This document shows positions 1 through 7,982 of a stretch of DNA of 64,000 nucleotides, in pieces (positions within the stretch are counted from its first letter, which is position 1; each line of letters opens with the position of its first letter). The notes beneath the pieces are model-generated. The model was given only the letters and a program-made list of their open reading frames with translations, was not told where the DNA came from and searched no databases. A program made the translations under genes and the position numbers. Source of the DNA: Desulfosporosinus sp. FKB (lineage in GTDB: Bacteria; Bacillota; Desulfitobacteriia; Desulfitobacteriales; Desulfitobacteriaceae); assembly GCF_002196705.1 (NCBI RefSeq), contig NZ_NADJ01000026.1, positions 1 through 64,000 of the forward strand, given 5' to 3'.

Positions 1-139
1 TAATGTCCTTGACGACACGGATGATCTGAGTCTTTTGCGAGACACTCTGATTGAACAAAGGCGTGAGTGCAAAGCAGATAAGTAAAGAAAGCACAATGCA
101 GATTACTCCAAGCACCGTGCGGTTTTTTAGAAAGCCCAT
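1..139 (-). CDS. CpaB-like pilus assembly protein (SAF-domain type), N-terminal fragment
   Basis: Only the first 46 residues are in the window; the gene continues beyond position 1. The ATG at 137-139 is preceded by a good AAGGAGG-type ribosome binding site. The product starts with a short basic stretch (MGFLKNRT), then one hydrophobic signal-anchor helix (roughly residues 8-27), then a polar segment ending RVVKDI. This fits the start of RcpC/CpaB-type Flp pilus proteins, which carry an N-terminal membrane anchor followed by a SAF domain. The prepilin peptidase and pilin-like gene just upstream support a Tad/Flp pilus context. The identity rests mainly on context because the SAF domain itself is not visible. 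Confidence 0.5.
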   Translation of the reverse strand, partial: MGFLKNRTVLGVICIVLSLLICFALTPLFNQSVSQKTQIIRVVKDI

Positions 140-152
140 AGGGTGTTCCTCC

Positions 153-596
153 TTAAGTTAAAAAGTAGGCTGCCAGGCAGCCGAGGGAAAGAAATGGCGC
201 GAGAGGATATGACTTTTGAGCAGTCCTCCCGCGCAGTTTTTGGATTATTGTATTACCTGTATGGAATACCAGCAGGGCGGTTAAGCCTATGACCGTTGCG
301 GTTATGCTTTTGCTGAAGCCCAGTACCAGCCCCGCAGCCGCCATGAGCTTGATATCCCCGCCCTCCATACCGCCAAAAAGCAGTGCGGCTATTAAAAAGA
401 ACACGGCGGTGAAAATTCCGCCCAGCTTCACCGGTTCAAAGGTGAGCAGTCCGGTCAGAGTGATCCCAAAGCAGATTCTGTCGGGGATGATTTTCTTTCG
501 TATATCAAAGACCGAGGCCGACAAGAGCAGTGCTGCAAATAAGCCGCCCTGTACAAGCGGAGCCAGCTGTACCAAAGCGTCCGGATCAGTTCCCAT
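153..596 (-). CDS. Type IV prepilin peptidase, A24 family (CpaA/TadV-like)
   Basis: A 147-aa polytopic membrane aspartyl protease that would cleave the leader peptide of Flp-type pilins. The two catalytic Asp motifs of family A24 are visible: SVFDIRKKIIPDRI (first Asp, in the cytosolic loop after the first helix) and the GxGD-type motif GGMEGGDIKLMAAAGL. Hydrophobic helices fill most of the rest. The length matches small TadV/CpaA enzymes, which lack the N-methyltransferase domain of PilD. It follows the pilin-like gene and precedes the CpaB-like gene. Its start codon lies in the downstream copy of a 37-bp tandem duplication, and there is no convincing ribosome binding site, so translation may depend on coupling with the upstream gene. 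Confidence 0.8.
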   Translation of the reverse strand: MGTDPDALVQLAPLVQGGLFAALLLSASVFDIRKKIIPDRICFGITLTGLLTFEPVKLGGIFTAVFFLIAALLFGGMEGGDIKLMAAAGLVLGFSKSITATVIGLTALLVFHTGNTIIQKLRGRTAQKSYPLAPFLSLGCLAAYFLT

Positions 597-642
597 AATT
601 GAACAGTACCAAAGCGTCCGGATCAGTTCCCATAATTGAACA
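569..642. repeat. 37-bp perfect tandem duplication spanning a stop/start junction
   Basis: Positions 569-605 and 606-642 are identical. The unit carries the last codons and stop of the pilin-like gene and the first codons of the prepilin peptidase gene. In one unit the ATG of the peptidase reading frame overlaps the stop of the pilin frame, which suggests the ancestral genes overlapped. The duplication separates them. Confidence 0.95.
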
Positions 643-853
643 TATCGACTATGCGCTGCTTCAGTGTCGGCAGAACAGTTTCGCCGAACAGGGCGTAGAG
701 ACCGCCGAGGACGAGGGCGCCGATGACGACTGACATCAGGATTTTGATGGCGGTATCTACAAAGCCTTCTCCGCGCTGGGAGAGGAGAAGGGTCTGAGCC
801 ATAACCGCTTTTTCCATGATCTTAGCGTTTACCTTGTTTACGAATTTTTTCAT
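623..853 (-). CDS. Small single-pass membrane protein, Flp-pilin-like (DUF6133 type)
   Basis: A 76-aa protein with an amphipathic N-terminus, a GEGFVDTAIKILMSVVIGALVLGGLYALF segment (split here as GEGFVDTAIK and the following roughly 20-residue hydrophobic helix), and a short polar tail ending MFNYGN. Small proteins like this recur in clostridial conjugative elements beside prepilin peptidases. The G-x-G-F-V-D context before the helix resembles a pilin processing site. Start: ATG at 853 with GGAGG seven bases upstream. It is the probable substrate of the neighbouring A24 peptidase, but this is inference from position and shape. Confidence 0.7.
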   Translation of the reverse strand: MKKFVNKVNAKIMEKAVMAQTLLLSQRGEGFVDTAIKILMSVVIGALVLGGLYALFGETVLPTLKQRIVDMFNYGN

Positions 854-890
854 TGTGATTTACCTCCATTTTTTATTGGCAATTTTTAAT

Positions 891-1238
891 TTAAATACCG
901 CCCATACGTAAGGAGCCGCTTTGCTCCGGCACTTCTTCCGAAACGGGCGGATCTGCCGCAACACTTTGCTCAAGGGGTTTTTTCCCCGGTTTATCTTCCC
1001 GCCTTCTTTGCTGCTTCTTATAGGTAAAGGCGGGCGGAATGCCTTCCAGGTCTTTGCACCGCTTGACCCTGTATCTTTCCGTGTCATTTTTGTAAAGGTA
1101 ATACCAGTCCTCGTCGAAGCTGTATACTCCCGCCACACCTGTGGCCAATCCGTCCCTGTAAATAAGCTGATACTTAAAAAGAGGGCTGGGATCGCACACG
1201 ACTCTGATCAGATCCAGTTCCAACTCTACTACTTTCGT
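891..1238 (-). CDS. Hypothetical mobile-element protein, apparent ACG start
   Basis: A 115-residue reading frame beginning KVVELELDLIRVV and ending in a charged, Pro-rich tail. No family recognised. The body (KYQLIYRDGLATGVAGVYSFDEDW) looks like a compact soluble domain. The frame has no ATG. The only well-placed initiator is ACG at 1236-1238, eight bases after a perfect GGAGG. An upstream GTG at 1271 lies inside a terminator hairpin and is unlikely. The next gene (pilin-like) follows after 37 bp. Either ACG is used inefficiently, a mutated ATG has lowered expression, or an alternative GTG inside the ribosome binding site is used. Confidence 0.55.
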   Translation of the reverse strand, partial: TKVVELELDLIRVVCDPSPLFKYQLIYRDGLATGVAGVYSFDEDWYYLYKNDTERYRVKRCKDLEGIPPAFTYKKQQRRREDKPGKKPLEQSVAADPPVSEEVPEQSGSLRMGGI

Positions 1239-1262
1239 GTTTACCACCTCCGTATATGCAGC

Positions 1263-1291
1263 AAAAAACACCGGTGGTTTAGGCCGGTGTT
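1263..1291 (-). terminator. Intrinsic terminator in leader of the 891-1238 gene
   Basis: An 8-bp stem (AACACCGG / CCGGTGTT) with a 9-nt loop, followed on the minus strand by six T. Only 24 bases separate it from the next start codon, leaving no room for a promoter. Confidence 0.85.
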
Positions 1292-1303
1292 AAACTGCGG
1301 ATT

Positions 1304-1323
1304 AAAAAACAGCCTTTCGGCTG
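1304..1323 (-). terminator. Intrinsic terminator with GAAA tetraloop after the YodL-domain gene
   Basis: CAGCC-GAAA-GGCTG followed by six T on the minus strand, just after the stop at 1336. It forms a tandem pair with the terminator at 1263-1291. Confidence 0.85.
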
Positions 1324-1335
1324 CAGCTGTTGGGG

Positions 1336-1896
1336 TTACATATTCATCTCCGGTTCTTGGTACAGCCCCTGCTCCTGCGGCTGGAAGGATACCTCCTTAA
1401 ACCCGAAGCGATCTACATAGTGAAAGGTGCTGCCGGATGCATCATATAACTCGATAACATCGGACATAGAGAGGCTATGCCCCTCATAACCGGACGGGTG
1501 GTCGAGATTGAATTTGGCGAAGAGCGCCTCCAGATCGTTGGTGTCCGCCTCGCCGTCGTAAACCACCCGGTAATTGTCCGGGTCAGGCTCTCCGAAATTC
1601 TCCAGTAGCTCGTCGTATCCGATGAATTTCATCATGGGATCAACATCGGGTCTGAGCAGCCAGACACGGCAGCTCTTTAGGATTTGCGTATTGCCCTCCG
1701 GGTCTATCCTGCCTTTCGCCAGCCGTGCGAACACGCCGTCTTTCCATTCCACGTCTAAACCCTGTTTTTCTATAAGATAGGACTTTAGCTCGTCGGTCTG
1801 GAACAGCAGATCGACAATGGCTTTGCCCTTTTCAACATAGCCTGCCGTGTTGCCGTAGTAAAGGATGCGGTTGTTTTTAATCTGAATACTGTTCAT
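1336..1896 (-). CDS. YodL-domain protein of mobile elements
   Basis: A 186-aa protein. The C-terminal half carries the YodL-like pattern seen in clostridial conjugative elements: NYRVVYDGE, then LEALFAKFNLDHPSGYEGHSLSMSDVIEL, then YYVD-like FHYVDRFGF (longest motif spread over residues 115-165). The N-terminal half resembles antirestriction/defence-modulating accessory domains only vaguely, and I make no claim for it. The role of YodL domains is not established. Start ATG at 1896 with AGGAGG. It follows the SLH protein gene by 33 bp and is probably cotranscribed, ending at tandem terminators. Confidence 0.7.
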   Translation of the reverse strand: MNSIQIKNNRILYYGNTAGYVEKGKAIVDLLFQTDELKSYLIEKQGLDVEWKDGVFARLAKGRIDPEGNTQILKSCRVWLLRPDVDPMMKFIGYDELLENFGEPDPDNYRVVYDGEADTNDLEALFAKFNLDHPSGYEGHSLSMSDVIELYDASGSTFHYVDRFGFKEVSFQPQEQGLYQEPEMNM

Positions 1897-1929
1897 GGAA
1901 CCTCCTTTCCCGGCGTTAAGATTGCCGCA

Positions 1930-4900
1930 TTACTCGAAGTAGAAGGTGACGGAATAAGTGATGTTGCTCTTGTTGTACATGCAGTCATGGTTGGTATAGT
2001 AGTAGAACTCCAGCTGACTGTAGATTCCCGGCGACAGGGTGCGGCTGAAGGTGATGCCGTTGGTCGTCGGCGAGTAGTCCAGCTGATCCCACTGCCCGGT
2101 CAAAATGTTGTAACCGCGCACACGCCCGAAATCCTGACCGCTGTGTCCGGAAACGGGAGGCACCGTGAAGGTGTAGCTAGTAATTGTCGCCCCCGCGATG
2201 CCTTGCTCCAAAATTACGGATTCAGGGCCGGTTAGCGTCATGCCGCCGCCTCTATCTGGATCAGACACAAAGAACACAATGGCAGCCCAGGGCGATTCAG
2301 CTCCGGTGGAATCCACGGCTTTTACGCGTACCACATTTTTCCCCAGCGGATAATTGGTACTGGTCTGTGCCGGACGCCCTTCCCATACATAGGTGATGGC
2401 GTCGCCGTCAGGATCGGCGCTGGAGGCGGTGATTGTGATCGGTACGCCGGGTGCGACGCTGTTGCCGTCCGGAGTACGGGTGATCACCGGTGTTGTGGGA
2501 GCTGAGTTGTTTACTGTGAAGCTTATATCTGTCCAGTCGGAATACAGTCCCCATGCGTCCTTTGCCCGAACCTTCACGGTATGGGTTCCCACAGCATAGT
2601 AGCTGTCAGCAGTGTTGCCGGAATATTCCAAGCTTACTGCGTCGCCGTCAGGATCGGCGGCGTAAGCTGAGAGGTTAACCAGAAGCTTTCCGTCTTTTGC
2701 GGTTCGGGTGACCGACGCGCCGCCAGTCGGCTTGTTCGGCGCGTTATTGGTGACGGTGATGTTCTGAGAATAGCTGAATGTTCTGCCTGCGCTGTCGGTC
2801 GTACCGGCAGTCAGGGTATAGCTGCCGGTGGCGTTGATGGTGATGCTGCCGCCGCTGTTTGAGAGACTTCCGCTGTAGCTTGCCGGGGTGCCTCCCTTGG
2901 TCAGCAACCAGGTGAGGCTTCTGCCCTCCAGTCCGAATGTGGCCGGCAGGGTTACGCTGAAGCTAGAGCCGATATGCACGGAGGACGGAACGATGAACGG
3001 GAAGCTCGCAATTGGCTTGACGGTCGCTGTGTTGGACGTAAAGGTGAATTTCCTGCGGTTTGTGTCCGTAGCTTCAGCAATCAGCTTTACCGCAATGGTT
3101 TTATCCGTGCTGATGGTAAGACTGCCGCCGCTTGCTCCGACTGAGCCTGCCGCGTATTGGGTGTAGGGCTTTGCTTCGCCGCCATCCACAGAGATGAGCC
3201 AGTTGACGTTCGCTCCATCAAGCTCCGCACCTAAGGCGGTAACGGCAATTGGGTCACCGCTGTAGATAAGCGGCGGGACGCCGATGCTCATGGTCGGGAT
3301 AGGAGATATTGTGAAGCTCCGGCTCTTAGTAAAGGTGCGGCCGGTTGGGTCCGTCAGCATGAGAGTCAGTTCATACTGTCCTTTTGAGGGGAAGGTAATT
3401 GTGCCACCCGCTTTAGCTAGGTTTCCGGCGGCATAGGCTGAATAGGGCTTTATCTCACCTCTGCCCTGACAGATCGTCCAGTCCGCCGTGAGGTTCTCCA
3501 AATCCGTTCCGCTGACGCCGATCGTTCCGGCTTCGCCAGCGTACCATGGCTCTGGGATAATGAGCGAAACGGACGGAATGGGATAGACTGTGAAATTTCG
3601 GCTTTCGGTGAAAGCACGGCCGTTGGTATCCGTCATCGTGAGGATCAGCTGGTACTGTCCTTTCGACGGGAAGGTGATTAAACCGCCATCCTTGGCCAGA
3701 GCACCGAAAGTATAATCAGAGTAAGGCTTCTCATCGTCATCCCCTTGCTTGATTGTCCAGCCCGCTGTAAGGTTCTCCAGATCCGTACCGCTGACGCCGA
3801 CCGTTCCGGCTTCCCCGGCATGCCAGGTCTGCGGGAGGCTCAGTGACATCGATGGGATAGGATAGACCGTGAGGTTTCTGCTTTGAACAAAGGTGCGGCC
3901 GGTGGGGTCCGTCATGGTAAGAGTCAGCTCATACTGTCCCTTTGTCGGAAAGGTCAGGCTGCCGCCCTCTTTTGTGAGCGTACCGGATGCGTAATTGTAA
4001 TACGGTTCGGCACCGCCGTCATCTTTCACGACTGTCCAGTCCGCGGTAAGGTTCGCCAAATCCGTACCGCTGACGCTGACTGTACCGACTTCACCAGCAT
4101 ACCAGACCAGAGGCGCGCTGAGTGAAATCGACGGGATCGGATAGAGCGAAGTGGATGCGCTGTAAGAGAACGCTCTGCCCAGCGCATCTGTCATGGAGGC
4201 GGTGAGGGTATAATCTCCGACCTGCGTAAAGCGTATTTTCCCGCCGTAGGCGTTCAGGCTTCCCTCCATGACATCCGAAGGTTCAACCTGCTCGCCGTCC
4301 TTGGTGATTGTCCACTCCACCGGCAGCACGTTATTGTTGCCGCGTGTTCTCAGGTCGATGGTGCGATCAGTGTGAGTCGCTTCGGGAAGCTCAAAGGAAA
4401 TGCCTAACACCGGCAGGACTTCGATCCTGCCGCCGTTCTCGAATAAAAATACCCGGCCGGTTTCATCAGTAATGCGCGCGATCAGTTCATAGGTCCCGGC
4501 ATGCTTGAAGCGGATGGAGCCGCCGCTGTTATCAAGCGTCCCGTCGACATACGTCCCAAAATCCTGGAATCCGAGGCCGTTCTCCAACAGCCACTCAACC
4601 TTCAGGCCGCCCAGCTCGGAGGTTTCCGGAACCACGCTGACAGTGGTATCGGTGTGAGCGGTTTCCGGCAAGGTATACGAGATACTGGGGACGGGATACG
4701 TCTTGACCGGCGCGGTATAGCTGTAGGTTCTGCCGGCCGGATCGGTGAAGGCGGCTTTCAGAACATACTCACCCTTGTCTGTAAAACGGATAAAGCCGCC
4801 GTCGTTGGTCAGCTCGCGCTGAACCGCGTCGACAAGGTCAACAGCTTTTCCGTCCCTTGTCAGCGACCACTCGATTGCGGCATCGCCGAGATTCTCAAAG

Positions 4901-6564
4901 CATGTTTCCACATGGACCGTTTCGTCGGTGTGGGTGATCTCCGGCGCATAAAAGCCGATGGAGCCTACAGGGTATACGGTGACCGTATCAGAAGCTTTAA
5001 AGGTTCTGCCGGTTTCATCGGTGAGCGTCCCGGTAAGCATATATACTCCCTTGTCCTTGAAACGGACCGTGCCGCCGTCGTTGGTCAGTACACCGTCAAC
5101 CGCATCCGCAATGGCAGCCGCCTCGCCGTTTTTGGTAAGACTCCAATTGACTGTCAGTCCGTCAGCCTCCGTCAGCACAGTTGAGACGTCGAAAGATGTA
5201 TCCGTATGGGAGGCAGACGGGGGGTCAAAGGAAATTCCGGCAACCGGATAGACCTTGGTGCTTTCGCTGTGGGTGAATACGCGGCCGGTATTGTCTGTTA
5301 TGGACGCTGTGAGTGTATATTCACCCTTATTCCTGAACACAAAGGTACCGCCTTCATTTCCGAGCGTTCCCTCCAGAATGTCGGTCGTCTGAACGGTTTC
5401 TCCGTCCTTCGTTGCCGTCCACACAATGTCGTGGCCGTAGAGCTTTTCCAACGGAAAAGTAAACGTGATTGATTTGTCCGTATGGGTTGTTTCCGGCAGG
5501 TCAAAGCTCAGTTCGATAACCGGATGCACCGTAATTTGCTTAGACAGCACGGTTTCTTTTCCTCTGGCGTTTTTCGCCGTGGCGGTCAGAGTATATTGTC
5601 CGTCCGCCTTGAACTGGATTGTGCCTCCCTCCAGACCGAGGGTTCCGCTGATTGCGTCCGCCAGCTCTACGGGCTTCTGAGAGCCGTCCATAGCAGTTCT
5701 GGTCAGTGACCAGGTGTAGCTTTTCATATACTTCCATACAGGCATAACCTGGATTTCGCTGTCGGTGTGAGCGGTTTCGGGAAACTCAAAACTTATCTGA
5801 GCATTAGGATAATATGTGTGGCCCCCCGAGCCTCCGGAACCGCCGCTCGGATTGCCCTGCGTTGGCGTGGGAGTCGGTGTAGGAGTTGGGGTTGGCTGAC
5901 CTTCAACCGGATTCGTCGGTGTGGGCACTGGCTGCTTCGTGGGTTCAGGCACAGGGCTCGGCGTCGGTGCGCCCGGAGTCTGTGACGGATTTGTCGGCGT
6001 TGGTACGGACGGTTCCGGCTTGGTCTTGTCGTTCAGATTTTCGGCTTCGCCCTTGGTCACCGGATCGTTGGGGTGGATTTTATTATCATCCGTGTCCCCG
6101 ATGATTCCGTCCTCGCGGCCGATGATGACATATCCTTTGTCATCATCCTTGATATCCAGCTGATCCTGATACCCGCTGTGCCCCTGAGTGTTTTCGGCTT
6201 CCTCGTTTTTCCCCTCCGCTCTTACGAGCATCTTGATGATTTCGGCACGGGTGATGGGATCATCAGGATGGAAACCGTCAGGGTAATCGGCGGGGTTAAT
6301 GATTCCGGCGTCTATCAGCGCCTCGATGTATTTCTCCGACCAGTGACCATCTATGTCGGGGAAGCTGGGCGGGTCTTTTTCCGCGTTTGTGATGTCAAGC
6401 GAAAGATCCCGCGACAGAATCGCGGCGTACTCACCGCGGGTGATGATATCGTCCTGCCCGACAAAGCTCTCCGGATGCAGGCGGTATGCCGTATAGATGC
6501 CGCCGCATATCAGAAGAAGCAGAGCAAGGGCAATGATGGCGATGTGCTTTCCTTTCTGTTTCAT
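1930..6564 (-). CDS. Large SLH-domain surface protein with eleven beta-sandwich repeats
   Basis: A 1544-aa probable cell-surface adhesin. Order: N-terminal signal anchor (residues about 8-28); SLH-like segments (about 38-175, with FPDIDGHWSEKYIEALIDAGII and TRAEIIKML hallmarks, split over two motifs); a Pro/Thr-rich wall-spanning linker with (PT)n (about 185-240); a Gly/Ser stretch; eleven repeats of about 90-95 residues, each with a W-x-(L/I) core, GG-x-(I/L)-x-F, and a (E/Q)YTLT-x-TD-x-x-GR-x-F ending; two PKD/cadherin-like modules (NNAPNKPTGG, ADPDGDA); and a unique C-terminal domain. Repeats 1-6 carry HTD near the start and 7-9 carry AGE(A/V)GT. SLH proteins bind pyruvylated wall polymer. 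Within an ICE this could promote mating-pair contact, which is inferred. Confidence 0.8.
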   Translation of the reverse strand: MKQKGKHIAIIALALLLLICGGIYTAYRLHPESFVGQDDIITRGEYAAILSRDLSLDITNAEKDPPSFPDIDGHWSEKYIEALIDAGIINPADYPDGFHPDDPITRAEIIKMLVRAEGKNEEAENTQGHSGYQDQLDIKDDDKGYVIIGREDGIIGDTDDNKIHPNDPVTKGEAENLNDKTKPEPSVPTPTNPSQTPGAPTPSPVPEPTKQPVPTPTNPVEGQPTPTPTPTPTPTQGNPSGGSGGSGGHTYYPNAQISFEFPETAHTDSEIQVMPVWKYMKSYTWSLTRTAMDGSQKPVELADAISGTLGLEGGTIQFKADGQYTLTATAKNARGKETVLSKQITVHPVIELSFDLPETTHTDKSITFTFPLEKLYGHDIVWTATKDGETVQTTDILEGTLGNEGGTFVFRNKGEYTLTASITDNTGRVFTHSESTKVYPVAGISFDPPSASHTDTSFDVSTVLTEADGLTVNWSLTKNGEAAAIADAVDGVLTNDGGTVRFKDKGVYMLTGTLTDETGRTFKASDTVTVYPVGSIGFYAPEITHTDETVHVETCFENLGDAAIEWSLTRDGKAVDLVDAVQRELTNDGGFIRFTDKGEYVLKAAFTDPAGRTYSYTAPVKTYPVPSISYTLPETAHTDTTVSVVPETSELGGLKVEWLLENGLGFQDFGTYVDGTLDNSGGSIRFKHAGTYELIARITDETGRVFLFENGGRIEVLPVLGISFELPEATHTDRTIDLRTRGNNNVLPVEWTITKDGEQVEPSDVMEGSLNAYGGKIRFTQVGDYTLTASMTDALGRAFSYSASTSLYPIPSISLSAPLVWYAGEVGTVSVSGTDLANLTADWTVVKDDGGAEPYYNYASGTLTKEGGSLTFPTKGQYELTLTMTDPTGRTFVQSRNLTVYPIPSMSLSLPQTWHAGEAGTVGVSGTDLENLTAGWTIKQGDDDEKPYSDYTFGALAKDGGLITFPSKGQYQLILTMTDTNGRAFTESRNFTVYPIPSVSLIIPEPWYAGEAGTIGVSGTDLENLTADWTICQGRGEIKPYSAYAAGNLAKAGGTITFPSKGQYELTLMLTDPTGRTFTKSRSFTISPIPTMSIGVPPLIYSGDPIAVTALGAELDGANVNWLISVDGGEAKPYTQYAAGSVGASGGSLTISTDKTIAVKLIAEATDTNRRKFTFTSNTATVKPIASFPFIVPSSVHIGSSFSVTLPATFGLEGRSLTWLLTKGGTPASYSGSLSNSGGSITINATGSYTLTAGTTDSAGRTFSYSQNITVTNNAPNKPTGGASVTRTAKDGKLLVNLSAYAADPDGDAVSLEYSGNTADSYYAVGTHTVKVRAKDAWGLYSDWTDISFTVNNSAPTTPVITRTPDGNSVAPGVPITITASSADPDGDAITYVWEGRPAQTSTNYPLGKNVVRVKAVDSTGAESPWAAIVFFVSDPDRGGGMTLTGPESVILEQGIAGATITSYTFTVPPVSGHSGQDFGRVRGYNILTGQWDQLDYSPTTNGITFSRTLSPGIYSQLEFYYYTNHDCMYNKSNITYSVTFYFE
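3301..4137 (-). repeat. Three near-identical tandem 279-bp repeats in the SLH protein gene
   Basis: Protein repeats 7, 8 and 9 (93 codons each: 4137-3859, 3858-3580, 3579-3301) are much more alike at DNA level than the other eight. This indicates recent tandem amplification or gene conversion. Copy number could vary by recombination. Confidence 0.85.
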
Positions 6565-6597
6565 GGGTTTTCAGTCCTTTCTCTAAATTTTGATAAC

Positions 6598-6627
6598 AAA
6601 AAACCGGAATCATTAATTGACTCCGGT
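6598..6627 (-). terminator. Intrinsic terminator in the leader of the SLH protein gene
   Basis: A 6-bp stem ACCGGA / TCCGGT followed by six T on the minus strand. The next start codon is 33 bases downstream, with only a ribosome binding site between. Confidence 0.75.
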
Positions 6628-6645
6628 CTCAATTCTCTATTGGTT

Positions 6646-7233
6646 TCATAGCTTCAACTCCATGCCGCCCGGCTCCTGCTGCTCCTTTAAGAGTGCTTCC
6701 AGGGCTTCCGGCGACGGATGAATGAGCTTTCCTTCAATCATCTCAAAAACGCAGAAGTCATCCCTGTCGCAAATCATCATCCTGTGTTGGTAGTCCTTCT
6801 GCATCTCGATATAGTCCTGTACCTCCTTGGTACTGCACAGCCATACGCCGGAGGTGTATCTTCCGTCCGTCAAAAAGCAATAGCCGCTGTACTTTGGCTC
6901 GTGGCTTTTCAAATCCAACGCGTCAGCCGGACGGATCTGTGAGAGCTGAAGCCGAGCATGGTCAGATAGGATTTCCGGCTTCGCGATCCCAAGCACATCA
7001 CTTCGGTTCCAGCGAACCTGCTCTCCGTTTGCAAGGGAGACTGTAAAGACGGATCGCCCGATAGGATTGCTATTGCTTCCGTTTCCTCCAGTGCAGTAGT
7101 ACAGCTGATGCTTTGCGTTCTGGTTTTCTCCCTGCAAGGAGGAAGGTCGGAGCAAAATGACCCTACCGCTGATGGGCATGTCATATCCAGTTTGCTGGCA
7201 GTCCTCCTGTGTGAATAAATCTTTCTCAGTCAA
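6646..7233 (-). CDS. Hypothetical protein of conjugative elements
   Basis: A 195-aa soluble protein with no family I can name. It starts TEKDLFTQEDC and has a charged, Glu-rich C-terminus (LEALLKEQQEPGG). The TTG start at 7231-7233 overlaps the stop of the upstream AbrB-like gene, suggesting translational coupling. A later ATG would remove about 18 residues. It is the last gene before the terminator that precedes the SLH gene. Its place among AbrB proteins and a Dam methylase fits the accessory module of a conjugative element. Confidence 0.6.
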   Translation of the reverse strand: MTEKDLFTQEDCQQTGYDMPISGRVILLRPSSLQGENQNAKHQLYYCTGGNGSNSNPIGRSVFTVSLANGEQVRWNRSDVLGIAKPEILSDHARLQLSQIRPADALDLKSHEPKYSGYCFLTDGRYTSGVWLCSTKEVQDYIEMQKDYQHRMMICDRDDFCVFEMIEGKLIHPSPEALEALLKEQQEPGGMELKL

Positions 7234-7522
7234 GGCGAATCGGCCCCTTTCGTTTTTCGATTATGTCCAGCAGTTTTGCGGCTATGGATATCAATGTTTC
7301 CTCCGGCATATCGCGGATGGCAGCGCGAACGAATGCTTCCACCGCCTCCGGCGACTGATCGCCGATCTCAATCAGATCAATCTTTTTTGCCGTGATGATA
7401 CCCTTCTGGATTCCGAGTCGCACAATATCTCCATGCTCCATTTCGGTGGCAGCACGAAGTGCCTTCGGAATCAGTACGCGTCCCTTGTCATCCAGGATTT
7501 TATAAATGGGCTTTGCTTTCAT
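7226..7522 (-). CDS. AbrB/SpoVT-type DNA-binding protein
   Basis: A 98-aa protein whose N-terminal 45 residues are a swapped-hairpin AbrB domain: KILDDKGRVLIPKALRAA followed by GDIVRLG. Such proteins bind DNA as dimers and act as transition-state regulators or antitoxins. The C-terminal half is helical (EAVEAFVRAAIRDMPEETL). No toxin partner is apparent next door. The start ATG (7522) overlaps the stop of the preceding gene as ATGA, so the two are translationally coupled. GGAGG precedes it. It probably regulates element genes, which is inferred. Confidence 0.8.
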   Translation of the reverse strand: MKAKPIYKILDDKGRVLIPKALRAATEMEHGDIVRLGIQKGIITAKKIDLIEIGDQSPEAVEAFVRAAIRDMPEETLISIAAKLLDIIEKRKGPIRLD

Positions 7523-7953
7523 ACGAAGTATCCCTCCTTTCTCATAACCTCCCGAACCGTGTCGGGATGAATTCCAAGCTGACCAAATAGCTCGCGGAGC
7601 TCGTCTGGCAGATTGTCTAAGATATCCGATTCTTTAAAGACGATGATTCCTGGTGCGCAGATGATTTCCAGGTCGCTGCCCTCCGGTATCTCCGCTGCTT
7701 CCAGCAGAGTGTTGGGCAGAGTCAAGTCGATTTCTTCATCGTCCTTCTGCCATCCGGCTAGGGGCAAAGCAGCTTCCACTCCATGAGGTGTGACGACAAG
7801 CTGAGGATACAGGCTTTCCGTCTCTTTCTGATTCACAATGAGAGTGACACGCACCTCGTCGCCAAACTTCAGTCCTGCGCTGACGAGCTGCTCCGCAGGA
7901 AGAGTGATGAAGCCATGTTCATCCAAGATGGCCCGCATTTCAAACAGTTTCAT
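7519..7953 (-). CDS. Two-domain AbrB-like protein
   Basis: A 144-aa protein. The N-terminal part (MRAILDEHGFITLPAEQLVSAGLKFGDEVRV, split here by its core LDEHGFITLPAEQL and GDEVRV) resembles a degenerate AbrB domain. A second segment (LPNTLLEAAEIPEGSDLEIICA) resembles another. The C-terminus is helical and acidic. With the 98-aa AbrB protein it forms an overlapping two-gene unit, consistent with a heteromeric regulator. Start ATG 7953 with GGAGG. Family assignment is weaker than for its partner. Confidence 0.65.
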   Translation of the reverse strand: MKLFEMRAILDEHGFITLPAEQLVSAGLKFGDEVRVTLIVNQKETESLYPQLVVTPHGVEAALPLAGWQKDDEEIDLTLPNTLLEAAEIPEGSDLEIICAPGIIVFKESDILDNLPDELRELFGQLGIHPDTVREVMRKEGYFV

Positions 7954-7982
7954 ATCGATGTACCTCCTATAGATTTGATTTG

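Noticed and set aside
4501-5184. Long open frame on the plus strand inside the SLH protein gene
   Set aside because: It is antisense to a repetitive coding region, has no family features and no ribosome binding site. The minus-strand frame explains the sequence fully.
5860-6020. Tandem-repeat array resembling CRISPR or satellite in the SLH gene
   Set aside because: It is the Pro-Thr codon repeat of the wall-spanning linker, in frame and without spacers.
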